In this document: piece by piece, positions 18,264-27,377 of the stretch
Layout of the letters: every line of letters begins with the position of its first letter
How positions within the stretch are numbered: the first letter of the stretch is position 1
NCBI GenBank assembly: GCA_964655065.1
Contig: CAZZLC010000006.1
Span: forward strand, 136,881 to 200,880
Origin: DRPG01 sp964655065
GTDB taxonomy: Bacteria; Myxococcota_A; UBA796; GCA-2862545
Length of the DNA stretch: 64,000 nt
Direction of reading: 5' to 3'
Translations under genes and position numbers: made by a program
Notes under the pieces: model-generated
What the model was told of the DNA's origin: nothing
Database searches by the model: none
The model's input: only the letters and a program-made list of their open reading frames with translations

Positions 18264-20652
18264 CGGTCGGCCGAGCCGGGCGACCATCCTCGGCGCCTGG
18301 CTCGCCCTGACCCTCGGCTTCGCGGTCCTGTCGTTCGGTGGGGTCCACGCTGCGAGTCGTGCCGTCCTTCACGGGATGCTCGTGGTGGGAATGGCCCTGG
18401 CCCTGTGGCAGCACGATGCGGTGTTCGCCGAGGGCGGAAGGCTACGCGGGCTGTTCGTCGTGGGCGCCGCCGCGCTCGTCGTGGCCGGGCTGGGGCTGCT
18501 GCCCGTGCCTGCCTTCGTGCTCGCCGTCGTCCAGCCGGGCACGGCGGCGGCGGCGGCAGGACACGCGCACACGCTGACCTGGTCGGTGCCCGACACCGTC
18601 GACGCGCTCGCCATGATCGGGCTCGCCGGCGGGACCGCCATCGTAGCTGGCGTGTGGGCGGCGACCCTGCCGTCCCGGCGAGTCCTCGAGGTGGCGGCGG
18701 TGGTGGGGACCGGGCTGGTGGTGTCCACCGCGGTGCTCCACGCGTGCTTCGGGCTCACCAGCCTCTTCGGGGTGGCGGAGACCTGGGTGACGCCTCCGAA
18801 GCGGTTCTTTGCCCCGTTCCTGAACAACAACCACACCGCCTCCTGGCTCCTGCTCACGTGGCCGCTGTGGGTCGACCGTCTCCTCGACGCCGAGCGCGAG
18901 CGTAGCCACCGTTGGCTCGCGGCAATCGCCTTGGTGGTGTCGGGGGGGCTGCTCGTGGCCACGGGGAGCCGAGGCGCTCTCCTCGCCGCCCTCGCCGTCG
19001 CGGCCCTGGTCGCCATGTCCCGCGGACGCCTGCCGCACGGGCTGGGCATCGGGATTGGCGCTGTCGTGGTGGGGTTGCTCGTGGTGGTCGGTCCCATGGC
19101 GGCGCCGGGGCGGGCCGGCCTGTGGAGCGCGGCGCTGCGCGCGTGGGTCGACCACCCGATCTTCGGGTCCGGCGCCGGGACCTTCGGCCGCGTGGTCGAC
19201 GCCTACCGTAGCGACACGGACTTCGCGAGCTGGCACCACGCTCACAGCGAGCCGCTGCAGTGGCTCGTCGAGACTGGTCTGGTGGGGATCGTCGCGGTCG
19301 GGCTGGGGGTGGTCTGGACGCTGCGGAGCCGACCTCGGCACGTGGGAAGCTCGCGCTGGCTGATGCTCGGGGTCCTGGGCGTCGGTCTGCACGGTCTGGT
19401 CGAGTTCCCGCTGCACGTGCCGGGAATCCTGCTCTGCGCGGCGTCGCTCTACGCGATCGCGCTCATCGGGACGCGATCGACCACCGAGGGTGACCCGGGG
19501 CGGATCCGTCGCTGGCTCGCGGCGGCGCTCGTGCTGCAGGTGGGGTTCGGAGCGTGGATGGTCCGGACCGCCCTCGAGGAGCGCGCGGTCCACGCGGTGC
19601 TCGCGCGAGGCACGCCGACCGCGGTCCAGGCGGCGAGGCGGCTCGCGTGGGTGGCCCCGTGGCGGGCGGAGATTGCGTTGCATCGGGGCTGGTCGCTCAG
19701 CGCGGCGGGGCGGGTGGTCGAGGCGGCCGAGCTCGCGCGGAACCTCGTGAACGAGCATCCCGAGAATCCGGACGTGCTGCGCCACGCCGCGGATCTCCTG
19801 GCGCGAGGAGGGGCGCTCGACGAGGCTCGAGCCGCCGTGGAGCGCGCGGTGGCTCGCGACCCGAGCGACTGGCGGCCGTGGCTGGTCCGGGCCGGCGTGG
19901 TCGAGCGTCAGGATCCGGAGAGCTCGGTCGACGCGTGGATGCAGGCCATCCGTCGCGGGGCGGACCCCGCGTTCCTGCTGCGGGTCTGGGAGCGGCTTCC
20001 CGTGGGGCTCGCTTGGGTCGAGGCCGTGGCCGAGCGTCCGGCGTCGTCGTCCCGGGCCCTGGCGCGCGTGCTGGCCTCTCTCGACCCCGAGGCGGCGATC
20101 GTGGCCCACGAGCAGGCACGGATCCGGGACGGCCGCGCCGACGTTCGCCACCTGAGGCTGCTCGTCGAGCTCGATCGGCTCGGCGAGGCGGACCTCTTGC
20201 TGCCGGAGGCCCGGGCGGAGCGACCGCACGATCGGCGATTGGTCAGACTCGAGGCCGAGCTCCGCGGTCGCCAGGGCCGCCACGAGGAGGCGGCCGAGCT
20301 CTGGCTCGGGCTCGCCGACGAGGAGCCTCGGGCGCACCCACACGCGCTCCGCGCCACGCGACGGGCCCGGGGCGTCGAGGCCGCCCTCGCCCTGGCCGAG
20401 GTCCTGCTCCTCGAGCACGGCGTGTCTCGCCTGCATCCAGACGCCCGGCTGGAGCACGCGCGCTTGTTGCTCGAGGCAGGCCGTCCCCAGGCCTGCAAGA
20501 CTCGGCTCCGTCGCTCGGGGCTCCTCGCCGACGATCGCCACGCCAGCGCAGCTCGAGCCGTGCTGGGACGGTGTCGCGCCGCGTCCGAGACCGATCGGCC
20601 GAAGTTTGACGGGATTCGGACGGACGACGGGGATGCAGGCGCGTCGCAGTAG
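18190..20652 (+). CDS. O-antigen ligase/polymerase-family membrane protein with C-terminal TPR region
   Basis: About 820 residues. Residues 30-430 hold eleven or so membrane helices with Wzy_C features: PFLNNNHTASWLLLTWPLW, VATGSRGALLAALAV, and a periplasmic loop ending in WHHAHSEPLQWLVETGLVG. The rest is an Ala/Arg/Leu-rich, TPR-like helical domain (for example AEIALHRGWSLSAAGRVVEA). This layout occurs in polymerases that couple to export machinery. The start is uncertain: ATG at 18190 lies inside the autokinase Tyr-tail codons, lacks a good Shine-Dalgarno and yields a poly-Arg leader; no better start precedes the first helix. Ends 82 bases before the next gene. Confidence 0.8.
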   Translation: MVIDTAGTTKRTRSRRRHRRRRRVDGRPSRATILGAWLALTLGFAVLSFGGVHAASRAVLHGMLVVGMALALWQHDAVFAEGGRLRGLFVVGAAALVVAGLGLLPVPAFVLAVVQPGTAAAAAGHAHTLTWSVPDTVDALAMIGLAGGTAIVAGVWAATLPSRRVLEVAAVVGTGLVVSTAVLHACFGLTSLFGVAETWVTPPKRFFAPFLNNNHTASWLLLTWPLWVDRLLDAERERSHRWLAAIALVVSGGLLVATGSRGALLAALAVAALVAMSRGRLPHGLGIGIGAVVVGLLVVVGPMAAPGRAGLWSAALRAWVDHPIFGSGAGTFGRVVDAYRSDTDFASWHHAHSEPLQWLVETGLVGIVAVGLGVVWTLRSRPRHVGSSRWLMLGVLGVGLHGLVEFPLHVPGILLCAASLYAIALIGTRSTTEGDPGRIRRWLAAALVLQVGFGAWMVRTALEERAVHAVLARGTPTAVQAARRLAWVAPWRAEIALHRGWSLSAAGRVVEAAELARNLVNEHPENPDVLRHAADLLARGGALDEARAAVERAVARDPSDWRPWLVRAGVVERQDPESSVDAWMQAIRRGADPAFLLRVWERLPVGLAWVEAVAERPASSSRALARVLASLDPEAAIVAHEQARIRDGRADVRHLRLLVELDRLGEADLLLPEARAERPHDRRLVRLEAELRGRQGRHEEAAELWLGLADEEPRAHPHALRATRRARGVEAALALAEVLLLEHGVSRLHPDARLEHARLLLEAGRPQACKTRLRRSGLLADDRHASAARAVLGRCRAASETDRPKFDGIRTDDGDAGASQ

Positions 20653-20734
20653 AGGGCGCCATCGCGAGGGTCGGTGGCCTCCACGGCGGGCGTCGACTCG
20701 ATAGTTCCCTGGCCATCGCCGTGAGGATGCACTG

Positions 20735-22336
20735 ATGACGAAGTCTGCCTGGCTCTCCGTCCCCCTCCTGCTCTGGATGGGCTGCGCTGGTGACGACGAC
20801 CCAGCCACGACCGGCGAGACCGGCACGCCGGCCCCGGATCCCACTGCCGACACCGGCGACACGGAGGAGCCGACCGACACCGTCCCCACCGACACCGCGC
20901 CCCCTCCACCCGACTGCCTCCAGGACAGCGCCGTCGCGTCCGGAAACGTGACGTTCTTCGCCGACGACGTGACCATCGATGCCGACACGCTGGCGGTGAC
21001 CACGAGCGCACCGGCTCCGTCCGTCGCCCTGCCCGGGTCGGTCGACGACGTCGACTACTACGGGGCGGTGGACCCGAACGCGGCGAGTCCTTGGTGGCAG
21101 GGCTGGACCTTTCAGGACCCCTTCTCCGTCGACGGCAGCCTCCCGGGCGGCGGCTACCCGCTCGCGGCCGCGATCATCGCCGGCGAGATCGTGGGGTCCC
21201 CGCAGAGCGCCTGCAGCTCGCTCGGCGGCAACTACGCCGATGGCGGAACCGTCGACATCTTCCAGGAGACGTTCCCCGTCTGCATCGTGACCGGGCGGAT
21301 CACCGAGGACGTCAGCTGGCCGAACAACCACGTCTTCTTCCTCGCCGGACCGGTGATCGTCGGCACGGGGGACCAGCGACTGCGGGGAGGCGAGCCGACC
21401 ACCTCGGCGACCCTCACCATCCAACCGGGCACCCAGGTCTACGGGGCCTCGGGCGTCGACAACTCGCTGCTCCTCGTGACCCGCGGCTCTCAGCTGGTCG
21501 CGGAGGGTACGCCCGACCTTCCGATCGTCTTCTCGGGCGCGCTCGGCAACGACAAGCAGCTCACCGACGGCAACCTCGCCGACCTCACGCAGCGTGGGAT
21601 CTGGGGCGGGGTCATCCTCGAGGGTCGGGCTCGCGTGAACACCGCCAACAGCGACGCCGAAGACGACTCGTTCTACCTCGGGACCTGGTACGGGGGCACC
21701 GACGACGCGGACTCCAGCGGGACGCTTCGGTACGCGATCATCGCGGAGTCCGGCGACCAGATCGGAGGCGGCAACAACCCGCCCCGCACGCCGGGCCTGC
21801 TGCTCGAAGGCGTCGGCAAGAGCACCACGATCGACTTCGTGCAGGTGCTCACGGCCGAGGCCGACTGCATCGGGGCGTTCGGGGGGACCACCGACCTTCG
21901 TCACGTCGTGTGCAACGGTACCGGCGACGACTCCTTCGACGTCGACGCGGGGTACTCGGGGTCGCTGCAGTACGGCATCGTGCGGCTCGGGGCCGAGAAC
22001 GGAAACAACGGCATCGAGGCGGACGGCAACGGGGGCAACTTCGACGCGGAGCCCACCACGTCGCCCGTGTTCGCCAACGTGACCGTGCTCGGCAACGTCG
22101 GGAACGGGGACGCTGACGGTCAGGGGGCCAGCCGCGGCGTGTTCACCCAGGAGGGCGCACGCATCCGGGTGTATCGCTCGGTGTTCGCCGACGACGATCC
22201 GGTGGGCGGCTCCTTCGACGATGGCTGCCTGGACATCGACGACATCGTCCCGAACGAGCTCCAGCTCGCGGACGTCATCTTCGACTGCTCGCCCGACCCG
22301 CTGTCCGCGTGCGAGAACGGCGAAGACCCACAGTAG
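20735..22336 (+). CDS. Secreted lipoprotein with Asp/Thr/Pro linker and beta-helix-like domain
   Basis: 533 residues. The signal peptide ends in LLLWMGCAG, a usable lipobox, with Asp at +4/+5 after the Cys. A linker of about 40 Thr/Asp/Pro/Gly residues follows, then a domain with regularly spaced V/I-rich turns (GTQVYG, GIWGGVILEGRA, RYAIIAESGDQIGGG) suggesting a parallel beta-helix. Three Cys pairs may form disulfides. Similar lipoproteins are common in Myxococcota and marine Bacteroidota; function unknown. ATG at 20735 follows GAGGA by seven to eight bases. It sits between polymerase and acyl-ligase genes, so it may act at the outer membrane with the polysaccharide. Confidence 0.75.
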   Translation: MTKSAWLSVPLLLWMGCAGDDDPATTGETGTPAPDPTADTGDTEEPTDTVPTDTAPPPPDCLQDSAVASGNVTFFADDVTIDADTLAVTTSAPAPSVALPGSVDDVDYYGAVDPNAASPWWQGWTFQDPFSVDGSLPGGGYPLAAAIIAGEIVGSPQSACSSLGGNYADGGTVDIFQETFPVCIVTGRITEDVSWPNNHVFFLAGPVIVGTGDQRLRGGEPTTSATLTIQPGTQVYGASGVDNSLLLVTRGSQLVAEGTPDLPIVFSGALGNDKQLTDGNLADLTQRGIWGGVILEGRARVNTANSDAEDDSFYLGTWYGGTDDADSSGTLRYAIIAESGDQIGGGNNPPRTPGLLLEGVGKSTTIDFVQVLTAEADCIGAFGGTTDLRHVVCNGTGDDSFDVDAGYSGSLQYGIVRLGAENGNNGIEADGNGGNFDAEPTTSPVFANVTVLGNVGNGDADGQGASRGVFTQEGARIRVYRSVFADDDPVGGSFDDGCLDIDDIVPNELQLADVIFDCSPDPLSACENGEDPQ

Positions 22337-22398
22337 GCCGCGGTCCTCGCCGCGTCGGATGGCGTCAAGTGGGTCGCGGTGCGGCCGATGGTCCAGCG

Positions 22399-25170
22399 AT
22401 GACGACCATCGACCCCCGGACGGCAGCCATCGAGGCGCGGCTGAAGGTGCGGGAGGGGCTGCGGGCCCTCTCGGCCGAGCGTTGGGTGGACGCAGCCCAG
22501 GCCTTTCTCGCGGCGTTGGAGCTCGCGCCGCGGGACGGGCTCGCGTGGTACGGACAGGCCTTGGCGTTGGAGGCGCTCGGTGAGCGTCGCGCGGCCAAGG
22601 AGGCGATGCAGCGCGCGGTCGCCCTCGACGCGACCCTGGCCGCGCGGGAGGTCTCGGCGGAGACCACGCCGTTGCCTTCGCTGCCCACGTCGGGCGGCAT
22701 GCAGGTGCCCGTGCCCGAGCGCCAGCTCAGGGAGTCGCGTCCCGTCGCGGACGTACAGGCGGCGCTGCGGAGGCTCGAGACGCAGAGCGACTGGGCCTTC
22801 GCCATCGTGCGGCCTCGGGAGCCGGTTCGGTTGGTGACGGGGGAGGAGTGGGTGGACCAGGCGCGGCCGTTCGCGCGGTTCTTTGCCGAGCAGCCCCACC
22901 CCGTGGTCCCCATCCTGGGCCGAACCGAGCCCGAGACGCTGGCCGCCTGGCTGGGGGCCATCCTGGCCGGTCGCTCGCCGACGCTGCTGTCCTACCCGTC
23001 GACCAAGATCCAGGGTGCCTACTTCGCGGAGAAGATCGCGCGCTACCGCGCCCTGTTCGACGGGGCCCCCGTGGTCGGCCACGAGGACGACCGGGGCGCC
23101 GTGCCCGATCTCGTCACGTCGCGCGACCTCGAACGCGAGACCGGCCCCGCCCCCTGGCAGGTCTCGGGGAAGGACGACCGACTGTTCGTCCAGTGCAGCT
23201 CGGGGACCACCGGACTGCAGAAGGCGGTTGCGGTGACGCGGTCCCAGCTCGAGCATCAGATCGGGGCGTACGCTCGGGCCCTGGAGCTGGACGCGAACAC
23301 CGACCGCGTCGTGAGCTGGCTGCCGCTCTACCACGACATGGGGCTCGTCGCGACGCTGTGGCTGCCGCTGCTGATGGACCTGCCGGTCGTGTTCCTCGAC
23401 CCGTTCGAGTGGGCTGCCCGCCCGGCCGCGCTCTACGAGGTCGTCGCGAGCGTGGGCGGGACGCTGGTGTGGCAGCCGAACTTCGCCTATGCGCTCGCGT
23501 GTCGCACGCCGGTCGACGTCGATCTCTCCTCGGTCCGCGCCTTCGTGAACTGCGCCGAGCCCATCTCGGCCGAGGTCACCGACCGGTTCCTCGACACCTT
23601 CCCCGTGCGCCGCGACCAGCTCGCCCACTGCTACGCGCTGGCCGAGAACGTGTTCGCGGCCACGCAGACCGCGGTGGGTCAGCCGCCTCGCTTCGCGGCC
23701 TTCGATCCCGAGGCTCTGGCCCGCGGCGAGGTACGGCGAATGCCTCGCGGAGGCACCCGGCTCGCGAGCTGCGGCCGACCCATCGACGGGGTCGAGATCC
23801 GAATCGATGGCGGGCCCGATAAGGTAGGCCATATCTTGCTTCGCGGGCCATCGACGCTCGACCGCTACCTCGGGCGGCCTCCCGAGCGCGACGACGGCTG
23901 GACGCCCACCGGGGACCTGGGGTTCGTCGACGAGGGCGAGCTCTACGTGACGGGTCGGATCGCGGACCTCATCGTGAGCCACGGTCGCAATCTGCAGCCC
24001 CACGACCTCGAGGAGGCGGTGAACGGGATTGCGGGGGTGCACCCCGGACGCGCGATGGTGGTGGGGGTCCCTGACCCGACTGCGGGCACCGAGCAGGTGT
24101 GGGCGATGTTCGAGCCCCGGGCCGGGGTCGGGTACGCCGAAGCGGACCGGGTGGCCCAGGCGGTCTCGGAGGTCCTCCAGGCCCGATTCCTCACTCGAGC
24201 CGACGTCGTGGCAGTGCCCCGCGGCTGGCTGCGCAAGACGTCGAGCGGAAAGATCGCGCGACGGGCCAACGCGCGCCGTCGAGCCCAGCAGATCACGCGG
24301 CAGGTCCACGTGCTCGGCGACAGCCACGTCCAGGTGTTGTGGCGCGGGTTTCAGCACGATCACTACCAGAGCGTCCACGCACACTGGGTGGGGCAGCTCT
24401 GGGCGGACGCCTGGCGCCGCGTGTGGACCCTGGTGGAGCGGGTCGCCCGATCGATCCGTCCCGAAGACGTCCTCGTCGTCTCGGCGGGGGAGGTGGACTG
24501 CCGGAGCGTGTTCGGCGTCGCCGACGACCCAGCCGCCCGCATCCGGTCCTCCGTCGCAGGCTACGGAGCCCTGTTCGACGCGATCCGCGAGGTCCGACCC
24601 GACGGGGGGCTCGCTTACCTCACGGGGATCCCGACCCGGTCGGAGGATCCCCCGAACGCGCTGCCCGAGTGGCGCAGTCTCGGCTCGCTCGCCGACCGCC
24701 TCGCCCACCAGGCCGCCTTCTACGACGCGATGCGGGCCTACTGTGACGCCCACGACATCGCGTTCGGCGACGCCTGCACCCCGTTCGCCCACCCGGACGG
24801 CACGGTCCGCGCAGATCTGCTGCACGACGGCGTGCACCTCGACCCGCAACACCGCCGCGAGTGGGTGGGCGCCCTCACCGAAGCGATCGGGCTCGTCGAT
24901 CTCACGCCGGCCCGCGGCCAGCCGCGTCCGCCCTTCGACGGATCCTGGGTCGACTTCCGGGAGCGCTGTCGGGCCTTCGTGGCGGAGCGCCACGGCGATC
25001 GCCCCTTCGACGAGGATCGGCTCGTGTCGGACGGGACGCTCGACTCGGTCGGGATCGTCGAGCTGATCGGGTTCCTCGTCCAGCAGTTCGACCTGTCGAT
25101 CGACCTCCTGGCGGTGCGGCGCGACGACTTCGACTCGCTGCGCGCGATCTACGACCGCTGGGTCAGCTGA
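22399..25170 (+). CDS. TPR / fatty-acyl-AMP ligase / SGNH-like / acyl-carrier multidomain protein
   Basis: 923 residues. 15-80: TPR-like pair. About 120-545: adenylate-forming domain with P-loop QCSSGTTGLQKAV, PLYHDMGL (typical of fatty-acyl-AMP ligases), TGDLGF and GRIADLIVSHGRNLQPHDLEE. 545-625: C-terminal subdomain with KTSSGK (lysine near 618). 635-835: SGNH-hydrolase-like, with HVLGDSHVQVL and a Asp-Gly-x-His block in LLHDGVHLD. 850-923: carrier domain with DGTLDSVGIVEL, Ser883 being the likely phosphopantetheine site. It could activate and load a fatty acid for acylation or deacylation of the polysaccharide (inference). Shine-Dalgarno is weak. Confidence 0.85.
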   Translation: MTTIDPRTAAIEARLKVREGLRALSAERWVDAAQAFLAALELAPRDGLAWYGQALALEALGERRAAKEAMQRAVALDATLAAREVSAETTPLPSLPTSGGMQVPVPERQLRESRPVADVQAALRRLETQSDWAFAIVRPREPVRLVTGEEWVDQARPFARFFAEQPHPVVPILGRTEPETLAAWLGAILAGRSPTLLSYPSTKIQGAYFAEKIARYRALFDGAPVVGHEDDRGAVPDLVTSRDLERETGPAPWQVSGKDDRLFVQCSSGTTGLQKAVAVTRSQLEHQIGAYARALELDANTDRVVSWLPLYHDMGLVATLWLPLLMDLPVVFLDPFEWAARPAALYEVVASVGGTLVWQPNFAYALACRTPVDVDLSSVRAFVNCAEPISAEVTDRFLDTFPVRRDQLAHCYALAENVFAATQTAVGQPPRFAAFDPEALARGEVRRMPRGGTRLASCGRPIDGVEIRIDGGPDKVGHILLRGPSTLDRYLGRPPERDDGWTPTGDLGFVDEGELYVTGRIADLIVSHGRNLQPHDLEEAVNGIAGVHPGRAMVVGVPDPTAGTEQVWAMFEPRAGVGYAEADRVAQAVSEVLQARFLTRADVVAVPRGWLRKTSSGKIARRANARRRAQQITRQVHVLGDSHVQVLWRGFQHDHYQSVHAHWVGQLWADAWRRVWTLVERVARSIRPEDVLVVSAGEVDCRSVFGVADDPAARIRSSVAGYGALFDAIREVRPDGGLAYLTGIPTRSEDPPNALPEWRSLGSLADRLAHQAAFYDAMRAYCDAHDIAFGDACTPFAHPDGTVRADLLHDGVHLDPQHRREWVGALTEAIGLVDLTPARGQPRPPFDGSWVDFRERCRAFVAERHGDRPFDEDRLVSDGTLDSVGIVELIGFLVQQFDLSIDLLAVRRDDFDSLRAIYDRWVS

Positions 25171-25921
25171 CCAGGGTGGCCAGGCTCCGCAGCGCCTCCA
25201 CGGGCAGCGGGGCGACGCCGTGCAGCGGCTCCCGCAGTGCGACGACCGGGCGCTCGGGCGCGATGGAGTAGCCGAGACGGCCCATCTGCTCGCCGAAGTG
25301 CTCGACGATGCGATCGCGGACTGTGGCTCCGAGCGACGCTGCCCTCCCCAAGGCCGTGCGCAGGGCTGGCGCCTGGAGTCGCTCGAGCCAGCTCGTCGAG
25401 CGCAGCCTCACGATTCGCTCCAGGGTCCGCTCGCCGAGCTCGACCCCGAGGAAGCAGGCGAGCCGCCGCAGCTCGCTGCGGGGATCCGCGCCGAGATCCT
25501 CGAAGCGCAGCAGGATGTGCGGGTGGTCGGCGCGAGCGTCGAGCCACGACGCCGTGTGGTCCGCCCACGACCCCACCCCGCGGCCGGCGGGCCCGACGAG
25601 GGTGAGCTGTTCGAGCACGAGCGCGTCGAGCTGGTCGGCGTCGAGGGGCACGCTCGGCCGGAACGCCTCGCTCGGGCGGCTCCGGCTCGTCCGGGCGGCC
25701 TCCGCGAGCAGCACGTCGGCAGGATGCCGCACGACGTGCACGAAGCCGTACATCGTGGCGCCGAACCGGTCGATGTGCCGGTCGTACGTCACGGCAGTGG
25801 TGAGGAGCTCGCCCACCTCTACGTCAGATGCGGGAACGGAGCCGACGATCTCCTGGACCAGCGTGCGGACCCAGGCGGCTCCGGAGTGGGGGTGAGCGGC
25901 CAGCCAGCTGCGAGGACCCAT
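25163..25921 (-). CDS. Sulfotransferase-family protein
   Basis: 252 residues from ATG at 25921. LAAHPHSGAAWVRTLVQEI matches the 5'-PSB loop (Pro-x-Ser-Gly-x-x-Trp), VHVVRHPADVLLAEA the 3'-PB motif (Arg-x-Pro-x-Asp-Val), and ILLRFEDLGADPRSELRRL the typical Glu-Asp-Leu segment before the C-terminal helices. It is shorter than the 13844 gene product and only distantly similar. Likely a PAPS-dependent carbohydrate sulfotransferase for the same polymer. Its stop overlaps that of the acyl-ligase gene tail-to-tail by eight bases; divergent from the Nfu-like gene. Confidence 0.75.
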   Translation of the reverse strand: MGPRSWLAAHPHSGAAWVRTLVQEIVGSVPASDVEVGELLTTAVTYDRHIDRFGATMYGFVHVVRHPADVLLAEAARTSRSRPSEAFRPSVPLDADQLDALVLEQLTLVGPAGRGVGSWADHTASWLDARADHPHILLRFEDLGADPRSELRRLACFLGVELGERTLERIVRLRSTSWLERLQAPALRTALGRAASLGATVRDRIVEHFGEQMGRLGYSIAPERPVVALREPLHGVAPLPVEALRSLATLVS

Positions 25922-26022
25922 CGACGACTCCGGCGAGGCCTATTTCATCGTTCGCCTCGCGCCCCCGCTTGAGGGGCGAGCGTCGAGTTACGGAGCCCCC
26001 AGGAGCCCATCGAGGAGGAGAC

Positions 26023-26880
26023 ATGGGCGTTTGGCAGACGCTGCGCGACGCGCTCGGGCTGCAGCGGCCGCTGGAGGTACACGATCCCGACGGACCGCTC
26101 GTCCTCTCCGCGAACGCCACCGCGCGCCTCGAGGCGATGGGCGAAGGCGAGGGCATCCACGTCGAGACCGTGGAGGTGCCGGGAGGCCTGTTCGTCCAGG
26201 TGACGGAGGGGGAGCTGCAGGGGCCCCCTGCGCCAGGCTTCGAGGCCTGGCCGTTCACCTCGTCGGACGGCGATCTCGAGCGGCTGCGAGGCCGCACGCT
26301 CGACTACGTTCAGGGTCGCTGGTCGATCTCCGTGCCGATCGAGCTGCGGGCGCGCGAGACCCCCAATCCCAACGGGCGCCTGTACCTCTCCAACCAGCCT
26401 CTCGCCGTCGGCGCGCCGGCATTCTTCGTAGCCGACCCCGGCGCCGAGGCTCCCGAGCTCGCGGGCCGGCTCGTGGCGATCGACGGAGTGGCCTCGATCC
26501 TCTTGCGCGACAACACGGTCACCGTCGAGCGGGTGCCCGGGGTGCCGTGGGACCGGATCGATCGCGACGTCGACACCGCGCTGCGCGAGCACTTCCTACT
26601 GTGCGGTCGGGCCCTCGAGGGCGAGCGGGTCGAGGAGAGCGACGACGGACAGCTGGCGTCGCAGGTCCGCCGGGTCCTCGCCGAGCGCGTGGCTCCCGCC
26701 ATCCACCGCGATGGCGGCGACATCGAGCTCGTGGGGGTGTCTCAGGGCGTCGTGAAGGTGTCGCTGGTCGGCGCCTGCCGGTCGTGCCCCGCGAGCACCA
26801 TGACGCTGCAACACGGGGTCGAACGCACGCTCAAGGAGGCGTTTCCCGGTCAGATCACGCGGGTCGAGCAGGTCTCCTGA
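26023..26880 (+). CDS. Nfu-type Fe-S cluster carrier with degenerate A-type-carrier-like N-terminus
   Basis: 285 residues from ATG at 26023 (GAGGAGGAG upstream). Residues 20-100 resemble a HesB/IscA-like fold but lack its Cys residues. 110-195 match the Nfu N-terminal domain (ETPNPNGRLYLSNQPL, LVAIDGVASILLRDNTVTVER). 210-285 are the NifU C-terminal domain with cluster-binding Cys252 and Cys255 in VGACRSCPASTMTLQHGVE. It would bind and hand over a 4Fe-4S cluster in the cytosol. Not obviously tied to polysaccharide genes; may be a housekeeping gene at the locus edge. Confidence 0.88.
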   Translation: MGVWQTLRDALGLQRPLEVHDPDGPLVLSANATARLEAMGEGEGIHVETVEVPGGLFVQVTEGELQGPPAPGFEAWPFTSSDGDLERLRGRTLDYVQGRWSISVPIELRARETPNPNGRLYLSNQPLAVGAPAFFVADPGAEAPELAGRLVAIDGVASILLRDNTVTVERVPGVPWDRIDRDVDTALREHFLLCGRALEGERVEESDDGQLASQVRRVLAERVAPAIHRDGGDIELVGVSQGVVKVSLVGACRSCPASTMTLQHGVERTLKEAFPGQITRVEQVS

Positions 26881-26934
26881 CGCAGATCGTCGTCACGCTC
26901 TAGAATCCTCCGGCATCAGGACTGGAGGGATCTC

Positions 26935-27258
26935 ATGGTGGTGATCTGGGCACTCGCTTCACTCGCTTCGGCGGGAAAGGCCGACTGCGCGAAGCTCGAA
27001 GGCGACGAGAAGGCGGTGTGCATCCGCGAGGCCACGCGCGACGATCTGGAGAAGCAGATCAAGGACCTCGGGAAGTGCAAGGCCGACACGCTCGCGGAGG
27101 AGGCGCGGTGCCTCCAGGACCGGGCCGAGCTCGCGCAGCGCATCGCGGATCTGTACGCGGCTGCGCTCGAGCCGGAGCCCGAGCGGAAGCCCAAGGCGAA
27201 GGCGAAGGCGAAGCGGTCGAACACGAATCGCATGGAAGCCGACATCAACGAAGAGTAG
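26935..27258 (+). CDS. Small secreted hypothetical protein, Cys- and Lys-rich
   Basis: 107 residues; ATG at 26935 follows GGAGGG by six bases. The first 15 residues (VVIWALASLASAGKA) are a short signal-peptide-like segment. The mature part is charged and helical with four Cys, and ends in alternating Lys/Ala/Pro encoded by tandem AAGGCG units near 27193-27213. No family recognised. Sits alone between the Nfu-like and methyltransferase/TPR genes. Confidence 0.6.
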   Translation: MVVIWALASLASAGKADCAKLEGDEKAVCIREATRDDLEKQIKDLGKCKADTLAEEARCLQDRAELAQRIADLYAAALEPEPERKPKAKAKAKRSNTNRMEADINEE

Positions 27259-27377
27259 CGGCGAAGGGCGCGGCGACGAAGGCCCGTTTGGACACCCCAG
27301 GCTCCCGGGGGGCTTTGTCGCTTCGTCAAGCATCAGCTCGGCCAGCCGATGACCGCGGAGAGAACCGCGGAGGAGGC

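Noticed and set aside
22120..24993. Very long open minus-strand frame opposite the acyl-ligase gene
   Set aside because: Composition is Arg/Gly/His-rich without domains; the plus strand shows clear ligase motifs.
25933..25960. 7-bp inverted repeat (GCGAGGC / GCCTCGC) between sulfotransferase and Nfu genes
   Set aside because: Short and of a composition expected by chance at this GC content.
27193..27213. Tandem AAGGCG units
   Set aside because: Explained by the Lys-Ala tail of the small secreted protein; not a separate repeat element.
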